A stretch of 64,000 nt of DNA from Burkholderia sp. Bp9143 (GTDB taxonomy: Bacteria > Pseudomonadota > Gammaproteobacteria > Burkholderiales > Burkholderiaceae): the NCBI RefSeq assembly GCF_003853645.1, contig NZ_QTPO01000011.1, positions 112,781-176,780 on the forward strand. The letters are read 5' to 3'. Positions within the stretch are counted from its first letter, which is position 1; every line of letters starts with the position of its first letter. Below the pieces are notes generated by a model. The model made no database searches. It was not told the origin of the DNA and was given only the letters and a program-made list of their open reading frames with translations. Below, in pieces: positions 8,652 to 16,685 of the stretch. Both the position numbers and the translations under genes were made by a program.

Positions 8652-8673
8652 CCTCCGCGCCTAAAGGCGGAGG
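8652..8673 (-). repeat. right-end hairpin of the TnpB element, probable omega-RNA 3' region
   Basis: CCTCCGC and GCGGAGG pair perfectly around an 8-nt loop that includes the tnpB stop codon. In this family the right end and the 3' end of tnpB encode the guide (omega) RNA, whose guide would be the flank below position 8641. The RNA itself is inferred. Confidence 0.6.
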
Positions 8674-9713
8674 ATTCCCACACCTGGCGATGCACGTCCG
8701 CATCGGAGAATGTTCAGAGCAGCATTGGTATCACGATCATGCACGACACCACAGTCACTGCAGGCCCACTCTCTTACTCGCAATCCTGCGATGCCTTTCG
8801 GCCGCGTCGTGCTGTCTTTCGACCCGCACGCCGAACAGGACTGGGTGGAACCGCTTTCGTCGACTTCCTCGAACGTGGCTCCGTGCGCGATCGCCTTGTA
8901 ACGGAGCTTGTTTCGAAAGGACGACCAGGATGCGTCGTAGACGCTCTTCGCCATCCTGGTTCTGGCGAGCTTCGCGGCCGACACGTTGCCGACCGCGATG
9001 TAATCGAAGCGACGGACCAGATCGAGCGCGAGCTTGTGCTGGGAATCGGCACGGGCATTCGCGACCTTGGCGTGCAACTTCGCGATATGCCGCTTGTGCT
9101 TTCGCGCCCGTTGCGCTTTCGCGAGCTTCTCGGCCGCGCGCCGACCGAACCGATCGTTAGGCAGCTTCTCGCCGGTCGAAAGTGTGGCGAAGTCTTTCAG
9201 GCCGAGATCGATACCGACACCCGAACGGATCGGGCGTGCCTGAACATCAGGCATCTCGATCACGATGTTGAGAAACCAGTTGCCGCGCGCATCCTGCGCA
9301 AAGTTGGTTCCGTCCTTGATCTTTCCGTCGGGAAGCGGTCGGCTATTGAATACGCGAAAGGCGTTGCCACCAAAGCGAAACGCATCGCCCTCGCGCTTCA
9401 GGTCACGGCCCTTCAGCGGCACCCAGCCCAGCGATTTCCTGCCGCGATAGCGCAGGTAGGATCGGCGGCACTGACTGCGCGACTTCGCGTATTGCTCGCA
9501 CGTGGCGTTGACCGTGCCGGAATGAATGCCGAGCGCCTTGCTGCTGCCGGTCGTCAGCACGTTCAAGTCGAAACCCGACGGCCATTTCTTGAGCCACTTG
9601 AGCGCGTGCTTCTGCGTGTCGTTGCAGAAGTTCCAGACGTAGTTCACCGCGCGGCTTTGCTTGTTAAGCAGTCCGTTGAGCGACTTCACCCGGTAGCGGT
9701 AGACAAGGATCAT
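8661..9713 (-). CDS. tnpB: TnpB-family RNA-guided nuclease/transposase accessory protein
   Basis: 350-residue TnpB. RuvC-I Asp is D169 in GIDLGLKDFATL; a four-cysteine zinc finger is at C293, C296, C318 and C321; RuvC-III is in DRDTNAALNIL (D328). The usual RuvC-II glutamate is absent: the expected segment reads FDYIAVGNVSAAKL, with glycine at the glutamate position. A glutamate (E286) just before the zinc finger could replace it, as I recall for some TnpB lineages, so activity is uncertain. The ATG at 9713 (MILVYRYRVK) is the natural family start; the frame extends upstream through the left-end hairpin and is not coding there. It is transcribed against the surrounding FNR-type promoter. Confidence 0.88.
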   Translation of the reverse strand: MILVYRYRVKSLNGLLNKQSRAVNYVWNFCNDTQKHALKWLKKWPSGFDLNVLTTGSSKALGIHSGTVNATCEQYAKSRSQCRRSYLRYRGRKSLGWVPLKGRDLKREGDAFRFGGNAFRVFNSRPLPDGKIKDGTNFAQDARGNWFLNIVIEMPDVQARPIRSGVGIDLGLKDFATLSTGEKLPNDRFGRRAAEKLAKAQRARKHKRHIAKLHAKVANARADSQHKLALDLVRRFDYIAVGNVSAAKLARTRMAKSVYDASWSSFRNKLRYKAIAHGATFEEVDESGSTQSCSACGSKDSTTRPKGIAGLRVREWACSDCGVVHDRDTNAALNILRCGRASPGVGILRL

Positions 9714-9767
9714 GCTGGTGATCCTAACCCGTGGAAGAAGCTGCCTGTCAACAGCACTCCTTTCCTT

Positions 9768-9812
9768 CCCGCCATTCGCCCCGAAGGAAGTCCCCTTGGG
9801 GGAAATGGCGGG
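9768..9812 (-). repeat. left-end hairpin of the TnpB element
   Basis: CCCGCCATT (9768-9776) pairs with AATGGCGGG (9804-9812), with a second small stem (CCCC/GGGG) inside. This is a typical imperfect-palindrome end of IS200/IS605 elements. Confidence 0.6.
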
Positions 9813-9879
9813 GTTTCTCGGAGCAAATTCTGATGAATCCGGACGCCGCAAGCGCGTCCGCTCATTCCGCGAGGTTCGC

Positions 9880-10353
9880 ATGTACACGAATATCATGGTC
9901 GCAATGGACGGCAGTCCTTCCGCGAAAAAGGCGCTCGACGAAGGCCTCAGGATGGCGAGGCTGTGCGGTGCCCGGCTGTTCGCCGTTTTCGTCGTCGACA
10001 AATCGACCCTGTTCGTTTACGGCGGCCGCATGGAACCCGAAGCCTTGCTCGACGAGATCCGGCGCCATGGCGCGGCGATCCTGCGGGATGCCGACCGGAC
10101 GATCTCGCACGCGTCAGTCAATGGCGAGACGGAAATCATCGAGACCGATTACGGTCAGGACGTCGCGGAGCGCCTGCAGCAATACGTCGTCGACCATGCG
10201 ATCGATCTGGCCGTGGTCGGCACGCACGGTCGACGCGGTGTCCGGCGGCTGGTGCTCGGCAGTGTCGCCGAACGCTTCCTGCGCACCTCGAGTTGCCCGG
10301 TCCTGCTCGTGCGCGACGACGATGCCGCGCACGCTACCGTCGCGGCGGCCTAG
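9880..10353 (+). CDS. universal stress protein, single domain
   Basis: 157-residue UspA-fold protein. It starts MYTNIMVAMDGSPSAKKAL, the typical first strand and nucleotide loop, and carries the ATP-binding signature G-x2-G-x9-G-S in VGTHGRRGVRRLVLGSVAE near residue 118. Members with this signature bind ATP and act in stress survival. The ATG at 9880 follows GCGAGG; the frame further upstream runs into the TnpB element. Its FNR-type promoter is now 1.2 kb away beyond that element, so expression may be reduced or altered. Most similar in layout to the USP at 23341. Confidence 0.9.
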   Translation: MYTNIMVAMDGSPSAKKALDEGLRMARLCGARLFAVFVVDKSTLFVYGGRMEPEALLDEIRRHGAAILRDADRTISHASVNGETEIIETDYGQDVAERLQQYVVDHAIDLAVVGTHGRRGVRRLVLGSVAERFLRTSSCPVLLVRDDDAAHATVAAA

Positions 10354-10387
10354 CGTCGCTGCCATGCCACCTGCCCAGGTGATCATC

Positions 10388-10663
10388 ATGCAGATCTCGT
10401 TTCCTTCCGAACATCCGACGTATTACGGCGTCGACCCCGCGCTGAGCTTTCCGGCCCTCGTCGAAGGCCGCCGCGTGCACTGCGCGATCACCGCAGCCGC
10501 GCTGGAAGATCACTTCCGCGCGGCGTCGCCTCGCGAGCAGGATCTCGTCGACGCGTTTGCGCGCCATCGTCCCGCCATCGAACGGGCGGCGCGCTGCCTG
10601 CTCGAGGAAGTCGGCGGGCGGCCGATCCTGCTTCACAGCGGCTATTTCCGATTCTGCACGTGA
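10388..10663 (+). CDS. DUF1488-like small protein
   Basis: 91 residues reading MQISFPSEHPTYYG then LSFPALVEGRRVHCAITAAA, the pattern of the DUF1488 family (a short protein with a FPALVDGRRV-type core). Function unknown. The ATG at 10388 follows AGGTGA at 10377-10382; another ATG at 10364 is less well placed. It is 34 nt downstream of the universal stress protein and probably co-transcribed with it. Confidence 0.75.
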   Translation: MQISFPSEHPTYYGVDPALSFPALVEGRRVHCAITAAALEDHFRAASPREQDLVDAFARHRPAIERAARCLLEEVGGRPILLHSGYFRFCT

Positions 10664-10676
10664 GCGGCCTCCGCCC

Positions 10677-10690
10677 TTGACGCGCATCAA
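10677..10690 (+). promoter_or_regulatory. FNR-like box 7 (TTGACGCGCATCAA)
   Basis: Exact match upstream of hsp20. TACGCT at 10712-10717 has the same hexamer and the same spacing as at box 3. ATG 159 nt from the centre. Confidence 0.8.
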
Positions 10691-10842
10691 GCGCGTGCCT
10701 GGGCGGGCGCGTACGCTGGATTTTCGAAAGATCACTCGTCCCTTGCGCGGCCTGCGGCGTCGCGCCATCCGATCTTCATTGCGGCCGATGCCGTCGGGAC
10801 GAAGGCGACGGCCGCACGTCAACTATCGAAGGAGTACGAACC

Positions 10843-11277
10843 ATGAGCAACATGACGCGTTACGATCCTTTTTCGATCGAACCCGTTTCCGACCTGTTCC
10901 AGGGGCTGTTCAGGCCGCTGCGCGGCATGGCGCTGGCCGACGAACCCAATCTTGCGTCGATGAAGATCGACGTCACCGAAAACGACAAGGCGTATACGGT
11001 CAACGCGGAACTGCCCGGCGTCGCCAAGGACGACATCGACGTCCAGGTCACGGGAAATACCGTATCGATCAACGCGAAGATCGAGCGCAACAGCGAGCAG
11101 AAGGACGGCGAGCGCGTGATCCGGCGCGAGCGCTACAGCGGTGCGATCAGCCGCTCGTTCTCGCTGTCGGGCGACATCGACGACGCGAACGCGACGGCGA
11201 CGTATCAGGATGGCGTGCTGTCGCTGACGTTGCCGAAGAAGGCGCCGGTCGGGCAGAAGAAGCTCACGATCAGCTGA
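10843..11277 (+). CDS. Hsp20/alpha-crystallin family small heat-shock protein
   Basis: 144 residues. After a short N-terminal arm (MSNMTRYDPFSIEP) the alpha-crystallin domain spans about 38-140: MKIDVTENDKAYTVNAELPGV, RRERYSGAISRSFSLSG and GVLSLTLPKK, ending in an I-x-I-like tail (LTIS). It acts as an ATP-independent holdase for unfolding proteins in the cytoplasm. The ATG is preceded by GAAGGAG at 10828-10834 and the gene ends at a strong terminator, so it is monocistronic. HspX, a small heat-shock protein, is the hallmark of the mycobacterial DosR regulon. Confidence 0.93.
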   Translation: MSNMTRYDPFSIEPVSDLFQGLFRPLRGMALADEPNLASMKIDVTENDKAYTVNAELPGVAKDDIDVQVTGNTVSINAKIERNSEQKDGERVIRRERYSGAISRSFSLSGDIDDANATATYQDGVLSLTLPKKAPVGQKKLTIS

Positions 11278-11330
11278 TCGGGTGACAGGCAGCGGGCGAT
11301 GCCGACACGCATCGCCCACCATGAGGAGCC

Positions 11331-11358
11331 GGCGCGCGGAGTGATCCGCGCGCCGTTT
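11331..11358 (+). terminator. strong intrinsic terminator between hsp20 and nitroreductase
   Basis: GGCGCGCGGA and TCCGCGCGCC form a perfect 10-bp stem with the loop GTGA, followed by GTTTCGTT. A second hairpin (GGGCGATG/CATCGCCC, 11294-11317) precedes it. Genes converge here, so it may serve both strands. Confidence 0.7.
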
Positions 11359-11381
11359 CGTTGAAGCGGCCGCATGTGCGC

Positions 11382-12047
11382 CTACGCATGCGACGGCGTA
11401 CCGCCGATCCGATAGCCGACCGTCTGCGCGAGGATCGGCAACTCGTCCTCGTTCAGCCGCAATGCGTCGGCGAGCGTGCGGTGATTGATCCAGCCGCGCA
11501 CGACCGTGCCGAGGCCGGCCGCCGCGCAGTACAGCGAGACGTTCTGCGCGATGGCGCCGGCCGCGATTGCCGAGAACACGTCGCGTTGTTGCGGCGGCAT
11601 GTCGAGTATCGCGGCAGTCCGGACGACGTAGACGAGATCCAGCGGCGCACGGCCGACGAAGTCCTGATAGCCGGTCAGGTTGCGCGCATCGACCGCATGC
11701 TTCAGCACGAGCCGGTGCGCGGGCGCATCGTAACGATAGACGCCGTACGGCAGCGCGACGTAGATGTCGATTTCATTGAATGCGTGCGCGGACGGCGCGG
11801 TACGGCCGCCGCTTGCCGGCCGGTTGATGCCGTCCGCCGCCCACAGGATCGTGCCGAGCGTCGCGGGCGGCAGCGGCGTGGCGGCGAATTCGCGGGAACT
11901 CATCCGGGTCGCGAGCGCCGCCATCAACGGCACGCCGGTGTCGAGCATCGGGCGCGGCAGGTCGACGATCGGCGGCGACTCGCCCTCGGGCGACACCGGC
12001 TGCGCCGCGGGCGCCGGCGAATAGGTCAGCAGTTGCTGTTCGGTCAT
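11382..12047 (-). CDS. SagB/ThcOx-type nitroreductase-family protein
   Basis: 221 residues of the FMN-dependent nitroreductase fold. Features include RMSSREFAATPLPPATLGTILWAADGINRP (first 20 residues shown split: RMSSREFAAT near residue 47), the segment SAIAAGAIAQNVSLYCAAAG typical of the dimer helix near residue 165 and the closing GYRIGG. Members oxidise or reduce small molecules using NAD(P)H and FMN; the substrate is unknown. The ATG at 12047 follows AAGGAG. It is divergent from the BON gene, with its own strict FNR-like box 91 nt upstream. Confidence 0.82.
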   Translation of the reverse strand: MTEQQLLTYSPAPAAQPVSPEGESPPIVDLPRPMLDTGVPLMAALATRMSSREFAATPLPPATLGTILWAADGINRPASGGRTAPSAHAFNEIDIYVALPYGVYRYDAPAHRLVLKHAVDARNLTGYQDFVGRAPLDLVYVVRTAAILDMPPQQRDVFSAIAAGAIAQNVSLYCAAAGLGTVVRGWINHRTLADALRLNEDELPILAQTVGYRIGGTPSHA

Positions 12048-12131
12048 TCGAGTCTCCTTGAAGCGTGACCGCGCGTGCCTGGAACGTCGCGCATCGGCGA
12101 TCTCACGATAAGGCGGCCGGGCCGCATCGGG

Positions 12132-12145
12132 TTGACCTCCGTCAA
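12132..12145 (-). promoter_or_regulatory. FNR-like box 8 (TTGACCTCCGTCAA)
   Basis: Exact match. Towards the nitroreductase gene, TATCGT (complement of 12105-12110) is at class II -10 spacing. Confidence 0.78.
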
Positions 12146-12186
12146 GCGACGCATCGACCGGTCACGCCGTGCGGCGCGAGGCATCC

Positions 12187-12200
12187 GTTGACCTGCATCA
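12187..12200 (+). promoter_or_regulatory. FNR-like box 9 (TTGACCTGCATCAG)
   Basis: One mismatch in the last base. It lies 84 nt before the BON gene, with CAACTC at 12222-12227 where a -10 would be. Confidence 0.6.
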
Positions 12201-12277
12201 GCGATCGGGGGCCGCGCGTGTGCAACTCTGCTTGTGTGCGGCGAACAGGCGCGCCGCGGCTCACAGGAGAGCAGACG

Positions 12278-12928
12278 ATGAAAACCGACAAGCAGTTGAA
12301 GCAGGACGTTCAGGATGAACTGGAGTCCGACCCGTCGATCGATTCGACACGCATCGGTGTCGAGGTCACCGACCGGATCGTGACGCTTTCGGGGCACCCG
12401 CCGAGCTATGCGGAGAAGCTGGCGATCGAGCGCGCGGCGAACCGCGTGGGCGGCGTCAAGGCGCTCGTCGTCGACATGACCGTGCATCTGCCGGACGACG
12501 ACGTGCGCACCGACGAGGACATCGCGAAAGCGGTGCGCTCGGTCCTGCACTGGACGGTCGGTCTGCACGACGATGCGGTCAAGGTGCAGGTCGAGCGCGG
12601 CTGGATCACGCTGTCCGGCAAGGTCGACTGGGCGTACCAGAGCCATCTGGCCGTGCGGTCGATCTCGCAGATGCGCAGCGTGACCGGCGTGACCGACCAC
12701 ATCGCGGTGCAGGGGACGGTCGGCGCCGACGACATCGGCAGCAACATCAAGCGCGCGATCATGCGTCACGCGGAGCGCGAAGCGAAGCACATCGCGATCG
12801 ACGTGCACGACGGCACCGTGCGGTTGTCCGGCAAGGTCGGCTCGTTTTCCGAGCGCAAGGCCGTGCGCGGTGCCGCGTGGTCGGCGCGAGGCGTGCGCGC
12901 GGTCGTCGACGACCTGGTCGTCGAGTGA
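12278..12928 (+). CDS. triple BON-domain protein
   Basis: 216 residues made of three consecutive BON domains (about 8-72, 80-145, 148-215). Each ends in a V-x-G-I/V-x-V-V-type strand, as in VGGVKALVVDM and ARGVRAVVDDLVV. BON domains bind lipid surfaces or associate with channels and envelope proteins. No signal peptide is visible (starts MKTDKQLKQDVQDEL), so a cytoplasmic or inner-face role is likely. The ATG at 12278 follows ACAGGAGA. It has a clear paralogue at 46953, about one-third identical by eye, also behind an FNR-like box. Confidence 0.88.
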   Translation: MKTDKQLKQDVQDELESDPSIDSTRIGVEVTDRIVTLSGHPPSYAEKLAIERAANRVGGVKALVVDMTVHLPDDDVRTDEDIAKAVRSVLHWTVGLHDDAVKVQVERGWITLSGKVDWAYQSHLAVRSISQMRSVTGVTDHIAVQGTVGADDIGSNIKRAIMRHAEREAKHIAIDVHDGTVRLSGKVGSFSERKAVRGAAWSARGVRAVVDDLVVE

Positions 12929-12983
12929 AGCCGGCGGGCGTCCGGCGGATACGCAGCTCGCGGGGCGCCAGGAGGAAAGCCAG

Positions 12984-13223
12984 ATGACACTGTCAGGCGA
13001 ACTGCACGAAGCGGACTGGTCGGTCGCGATCGAGACGGTCGCGGCCGAACCAGGCGGCTTTCGTTGCCGGATCCACGTCACGCTCGCGTCGCCGGATGGC
13101 GTCTGCGAGCGGACGTTCGCGCACTGCAGAACCCATGCAACCGAGCGCGAGGCCGCGATCGACGGGCTGCGCATTGGGATGACGTGGATCGAGATGAAGA
13201 AGTCGGACACCTTCACGGTCTGA
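12984..13223 (+). CDS. small hypothetical protein, 79 aa
   Basis: Short acidic-to-neutral protein starting MTLSGELHEADWSVAIETV, with no membrane segment. It has a strong ribosome site (AGGAGG at 12970-12975) and starts 55 nt after the BON gene, so it is probably the second gene of that operon. No function recognised. Confidence 0.7.
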   Translation: MTLSGELHEADWSVAIETVAAEPGGFRCRIHVTLASPDGVCERTFAHCRTHATEREAAIDGLRIGMTWIEMKKSDTFTV

Positions 13224-13303
13224 ACCGGCGGGTGTCGCGGGCGGGGCGCGTCGGTCGCCGCGTCGGTGCCGTCGCGCGACGCATCGATTCGCGCGCCGGT
13301 CGT

Positions 13304-15061
13304 CTATCTCGTCTTGTGCGAGACGCGGCGGCGCTGGACGCGCCGTCTCTTGCACGCACGCGTATGCCGGCGCGGCCGCCGGACATGATTGGCAACCGCA
13401 TCGGTCACGGTCGGAAAGAAACTGGCGGCGCCGAATACGTCGAACAAGCCGTAGGCGCGCAGGCGATCCTTCACGGGCCCCTTCATCTCCGCGAAATTCA
13501 ATGCGATGCCTCGCTTCCCGAACTCCTCGTGCAGTGCCACGAGCCGATCCGCGGCGCTCACGTCGATGTCGGTGACGGGCTCGGCCGCGACCACGATGCG
13601 CGTGACCGGGCCCGCCGATCGTGCGATCGCGGCATCCAGATGCTCGCAGAAGATCTCGACGTTCGCATAGAAGAGCGGCGCGTCCCAGCGGAACAGCACG
13701 AGCCCGGGCGTTTGCGCCGCGTCCGGATGCCGCGCGACGTCGTGATAGCCGCGCACGCCCGTCAGCCGGCCCAGCACCGCGTCGTACGGATGCCAGGCCC
13801 GCCAGACGAACGACAGCAGCGACAGCGCGCTGGCGAGCAGGATGCCGGGCACGACGCCCATGCCGATCACGCCGGCGAAGCACAGCACGGAAATCAGGCA
13901 TTCTCCGCGGCGCATCCGGTACAGCCGCACGACGCTGCGGACGTCGGCGATGCCGAACGCCGCGTAGATCACGACCGCGGCCAGCGCCGTGCGCGGGACG
14001 AAGGTCAGCAGCGCCGGCGCGGCGATGAGCAGTATCGCGATGCACGCGGCCGCGACGACATTCGTGACCTGGCTTTGCGCGCCGGCGGCGATCGCGACCG
14101 GCGTGCGCGACGCGCTGCTGCTGACCGCGCAGCCACGCGTCACGCCGGCCAGCAGGTTGGCGGCACCCAATGCGATCAGCTCCTGGTTGCGGTCCGGCGC
14201 ATCGCCTGCGCGGGCGGACAGCGCGCGCGACAGCATGCTGATGTCGGCGAACGACACCAGCGCAACGGCGATCGCGCCGGACGCGAGTGCGCTCACGTCG
14301 GCGAGCGAGACGACCGGAAGCTGCGGGGCGGGCATGCCGGCCGGCAACGCGCCGACCGTCGCGATCCCGTGCCAGGGCGGTAGGCGGGCGACGAGCGTGG
14401 CCGCCAGCACGGCGATCAATACGCCGGGCCAGCGCGGTGTCACGCGTTTCATCAGGAAAATGGCCGCGAGCGCGGCGACGCCGAGCAGACCGGCAGCGCT
14501 GGAAAAACGGCCGTCGACGAGCGCATGCACGATACGCGGGATGCTGGAAAACACGTCGCCACCCGATACCGGCATGCCGAGCAGTTCGGGCAGCCGCCCG
14601 ACCGCGAGCGCGATGGCGATGCCGTTCAGGTAACCGTACTGGATCGGGCGCGACAGCAGATCGGTGACGAAGCCGAGGCCGAGCGCACCGAGCAGGATGC
14701 AGATCGTTCCCGCCGACAGTGCCAGCGCGCCGGACAGCGCGATCGCGCGCTGCGGGTCGTGGCCGGCGAGCGGGGCGATGGCGCCCGCGATCAGTGCCGC
14801 GAGCGCGGAATCGGGGCCGAGGACGAGGATCCGGCTCGGGCCGAGCAGCGCATAGGCGAGCAACGCGGCGATCGACGCATAGAGCCCGGTGATGGCGGGC
14901 AGACCGGCCGCCTGCGCGTAGCTCATGCCGACCGGCACCAGCACGGCGGACAGCGCGATGCCTGCGTACAGGTCGCGCGACAGCCATGCGCGCCGGTAGT
15001 TCGCGAGCAGCGCGACGCCCGGGAGCATGCGGACGATCCGTCCGGAAAGGGGCGCGTTCAT
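13304..15061 (-). CDS. SulP-family anion transporter with STAS domain
   Basis: 585 residues. An N-terminal membrane domain of about ten to twelve hydrophobic helices carries the SulP features VPVGMSYAQAAGLPAITGLY near residue 45 and GPDSALAALIAGA. The C-terminal STAS domain covers about 430-545 (VLFRWDAPLFYANVEIF, then DVSAADRLVALHEEFGKRGI). The tail is strongly basic (RRPRRHTRACKRRRVQRRRV). Relatives carry sulfate, bicarbonate or dicarboxylates; the substrate here is unknown. ATG at 15061; an upstream TTG at 15091 is possible. No FNR-like box is directly upstream. Confidence 0.9.
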   Translation of the reverse strand: MNAPLSGRIVRMLPGVALLANYRRAWLSRDLYAGIALSAVLVPVGMSYAQAAGLPAITGLYASIAALLAYALLGPSRILVLGPDSALAALIAGAIAPLAGHDPQRAIALSGALALSAGTICILLGALGLGFVTDLLSRPIQYGYLNGIAIALAVGRLPELLGMPVSGGDVFSSIPRIVHALVDGRFSSAAGLLGVAALAAIFLMKRVTPRWPGVLIAVLAATLVARLPPWHGIATVGALPAGMPAPQLPVVSLADVSALASGAIAVALVSFADISMLSRALSARAGDAPDRNQELIALGAANLLAGVTRGCAVSSSASRTPVAIAAGAQSQVTNVVAAACIAILLIAAPALLTFVPRTALAAVVIYAAFGIADVRSVVRLYRMRRGECLISVLCFAGVIGMGVVPGILLASALSLLSFVWRAWHPYDAVLGRLTGVRGYHDVARHPDAAQTPGLVLFRWDAPLFYANVEIFCEHLDAAIARSAGPVTRIVVAAEPVTDIDVSAADRLVALHEEFGKRGIALNFAEMKGPVKDRLRAYGLFDVFGAASFFPTVTDAVANHVRRPRRHTRACKRRRVQRRRVSHKTR

Positions 15062-15255
15062 CGCATCGTCATCCGGGCGCAATCCAGGCAAAAAACGGGG
15101 CCTGGTCCGGCGAGCGCGAGTTCATCGGGATGCGGTCGGTATCGACAGAGGTACGAATGGTGTTACGAGCGTGACCGTGGCGTCAAATGCCGCGGCGATG
15201 CCGGCGCACCGGATGCCGGCGCGGTGTCCCGACACGGCCGCACGCCGCTTCAGCT

Positions 15256-15489
15256 TCACGCGGCCTTGATCCCCGCCAGTTGCAGCGCCTGGGCGAAGCG
15301 GGCCAGCGTGGCGATCGATCCCGTCACGCTTTCGTACCGCTCGCGCCCGATCTGCCCGTCGAGTGTCACCAGCATGCCGGCGTCTCGGGCGAGTGCGACG
15401 AGTGCGATCGTATCGAGCGCGGCGGTGTCGGACGTGTCGGACGTGGCGGCCCGCATCCCCGAATCGGAACGATAGTCGGCGTGTGACAT
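15256..15489 (-). CDS. small hypothetical protein, 77 aa
   Basis: Short protein (MSHADYRSDSGMRAAT at the start, ending FAQALQLAGIKAA) with no recognised domain. The ATG at 15489 has a good ribosome site, CCAGGAG, seven bases upstream; the open frame beyond it crosses a regulatory-looking inverted repeat. It lies between the LOG-type gene and the SulP gene on the same strand. Confidence 0.65.
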   Translation of the reverse strand: MSHADYRSDSGMRAATSDTSDTAALDTIALVALARDAGMLVTLDGQIGRERYESVTGSIATLARFAQALQLAGIKAA

Positions 15490-15597
15490 GGCGTCTCTCC
15501 TGGTTGTTTTGCGATCGGTGTGCCGGGCTGCCGGTATCCGTGATTTCAGTATCGTTGCCGCGCGCCCCCGGTTCAATCAGCGTGTCCCGAAGTCGAG

Positions 15598-15633
15598 GTA
15601 GGAATCGCGACCGTTACGTCGGCGGATTCCTAC
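15598..15633. promoter_or_regulatory. inverted repeat GTAGGA-N24-TCCTAC
   Basis: GTAGGAATC (15598-15603 plus three) pairs with GATTCCTAC ending at 15633. The core GTAGGA-N24-TCCTAC recurs with identical spacing upstream of the FNR-type gene (20257-20292), and the flanks are also alike. It is either an operator for a locus regulator or part of a structure after the LOG-type gene. Confidence 0.5.
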
Positions 15634-15658
15634 ACGGCGCGGGACGTCGAAGAGGAGA

Positions 15659-16663
15659 TTAGCCGCAGCGTGCCGGCGCACGTTCCCGACGGCGGGCATA
15701 CCAGCTTCCGATCGCGTGCCAGATCTCGGCCGCGGATTCGCAATACGTGAACAGTTCGAGATCGCGGCGGTCGATCATCCCTTCGTCCGCGAGAAACGGC
15801 AGGTCGACGGCGCGGCGCCAATACGCCTCGCCGACGAGGATGACCGGCAACGGCGCGATCTTGCGCGTCTGCAGCAGCGTCAGCACCTCGAACAGCTCGT
15901 CGAACGTGCCGTAGCCGCCGGGAAAAAATACCGCCGCCTTCGCGCGCTCGAGCAGGTGCAGCTTGCGGATCGCGAAGTAGTGAAACCGGAAGCAGAGATC
16001 CGGCGTGATGTACGGATTCGGCGCCTGTTCGCGCGGCAGCTCGATATTGAAGCCGATGCTCGGTGCGCCGCGCTCGTAGGCGCCGCGGTTGGCGGCTTCC
16101 ATGATGCCGGGGCCGCCGCCGGTCACGATCGCGAGCCGCGCGGTGCGCGTGCATCGGTCGGCATGCGCGACGATGCGCCCGAATTCGCGCGCGACGCGGT
16201 AATACACGCTGTGCTCGACGAGCCGGCTGGCGACCGCGACGGCGCGGCGCCGGCCCGCGTCGTGCGGACGCTCCGCGAGCAGCCGATTCGCTTCGTCCAG
16301 CCGTGCATTCGCGACGGACGGCGCGGCGATGCGCGTGCTGCCGTAGATCACGACCGCATGGCCGATGCGTTCGATCTGCAGGCGCTCCTCGGCTTTCCAG
16401 TAGTCCAGTTGCAGCCGGATGCCCCGCATGCTCGGGCGCTGCAGCAGCGTCGCGTCGTCAGCGACAGCGGGGCGGTTCGGGCGCTTGACGACGCGCCCTG
16501 TGCGACGCGGGATGCGCCGGGTGCCGTCGTCGGCGACGATTGCATCCGGCCGTGTCCGCAGCCGCTTGCCGCGTGTCTTTGCCGCCGACGCGCCGGATAC
16601 GGTTCGGGGGCGTGCGCGGCCCTTCGCGACACCCGTGGAAATGCGTTTGACGATGGTCGACAT
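15659..16663 (-). CDS. LOG-family (TIGR00730-type Rossmann fold) protein
   Basis: 334 residues. The first 80 residues are basic and low-complexity (KGRARPRTVSG, RRIPRRTGRVVKRP). The rest is a LOG-type Rossmann domain with IVTGGGPGIMEAANRGAYERG near residue 180 and the hallmark PGGYGTFDELFEVLTLLQT near residue 250. Typical LOG proteins hydrolyse nucleotide 5'-monophosphates (cytokinin-activating type), many were once misnamed lysine decarboxylases. The basic N-terminal extension is unusual. It is third in a run after the Acg-type nitroreductase and cytochrome c (22-nt gap), so likely driven by box 10. Confidence 0.85.
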   Translation of the reverse strand: MSTIVKRISTGVAKGRARPRTVSGASAAKTRGKRLRTRPDAIVADDGTRRIPRRTGRVVKRPNRPAVADDATLLQRPSMRGIRLQLDYWKAEERLQIERIGHAVVIYGSTRIAAPSVANARLDEANRLLAERPHDAGRRRAVAVASRLVEHSVYYRVAREFGRIVAHADRCTRTARLAIVTGGGPGIMEAANRGAYERGAPSIGFNIELPREQAPNPYITPDLCFRFHYFAIRKLHLLERAKAAVFFPGGYGTFDELFEVLTLLQTRKIAPLPVILVGEAYWRRAVDLPFLADEGMIDRRDLELFTYCESAAEIWHAIGSWYARRRERAPARCG

Positions 16664-16685
16664 GAACGGAAGGGCCGAGCGCCGG

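Larger units (their letters stand above)
8641..9825 (-). mobile_element. IS200/IS605-type element carrying tnpB only (IS1341-like)
   Basis: The element comprises a tnpB gene on the - strand flanked by hairpins: one at 8652-8673 overlapping the tnpB stop (right end) and one at 9768-9812 upstream of the gene (left end). No tnpA is present, so it would need a transposase in trans. Boundaries are estimates from the hairpins; elements of this family make no target duplication, so exact ends cannot be read off. Confidence 0.75.

Noticed and set aside
8641..9825. Target-site duplication for the TnpB element
   Set aside because: No convincing duplication; this IS family does not make one.
15084..15107. 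CCAGGC...GCCTGG hairpin before the SulP gene as terminator or riboswitch
   Set aside because: Short stem, no T-tract, no conserved elements recognised.
15659..16663. Lysine decarboxylase annotation
   Set aside because: PGGYGTFDEL is the LOG/TIGR00730 motif; no PLP-binding site.
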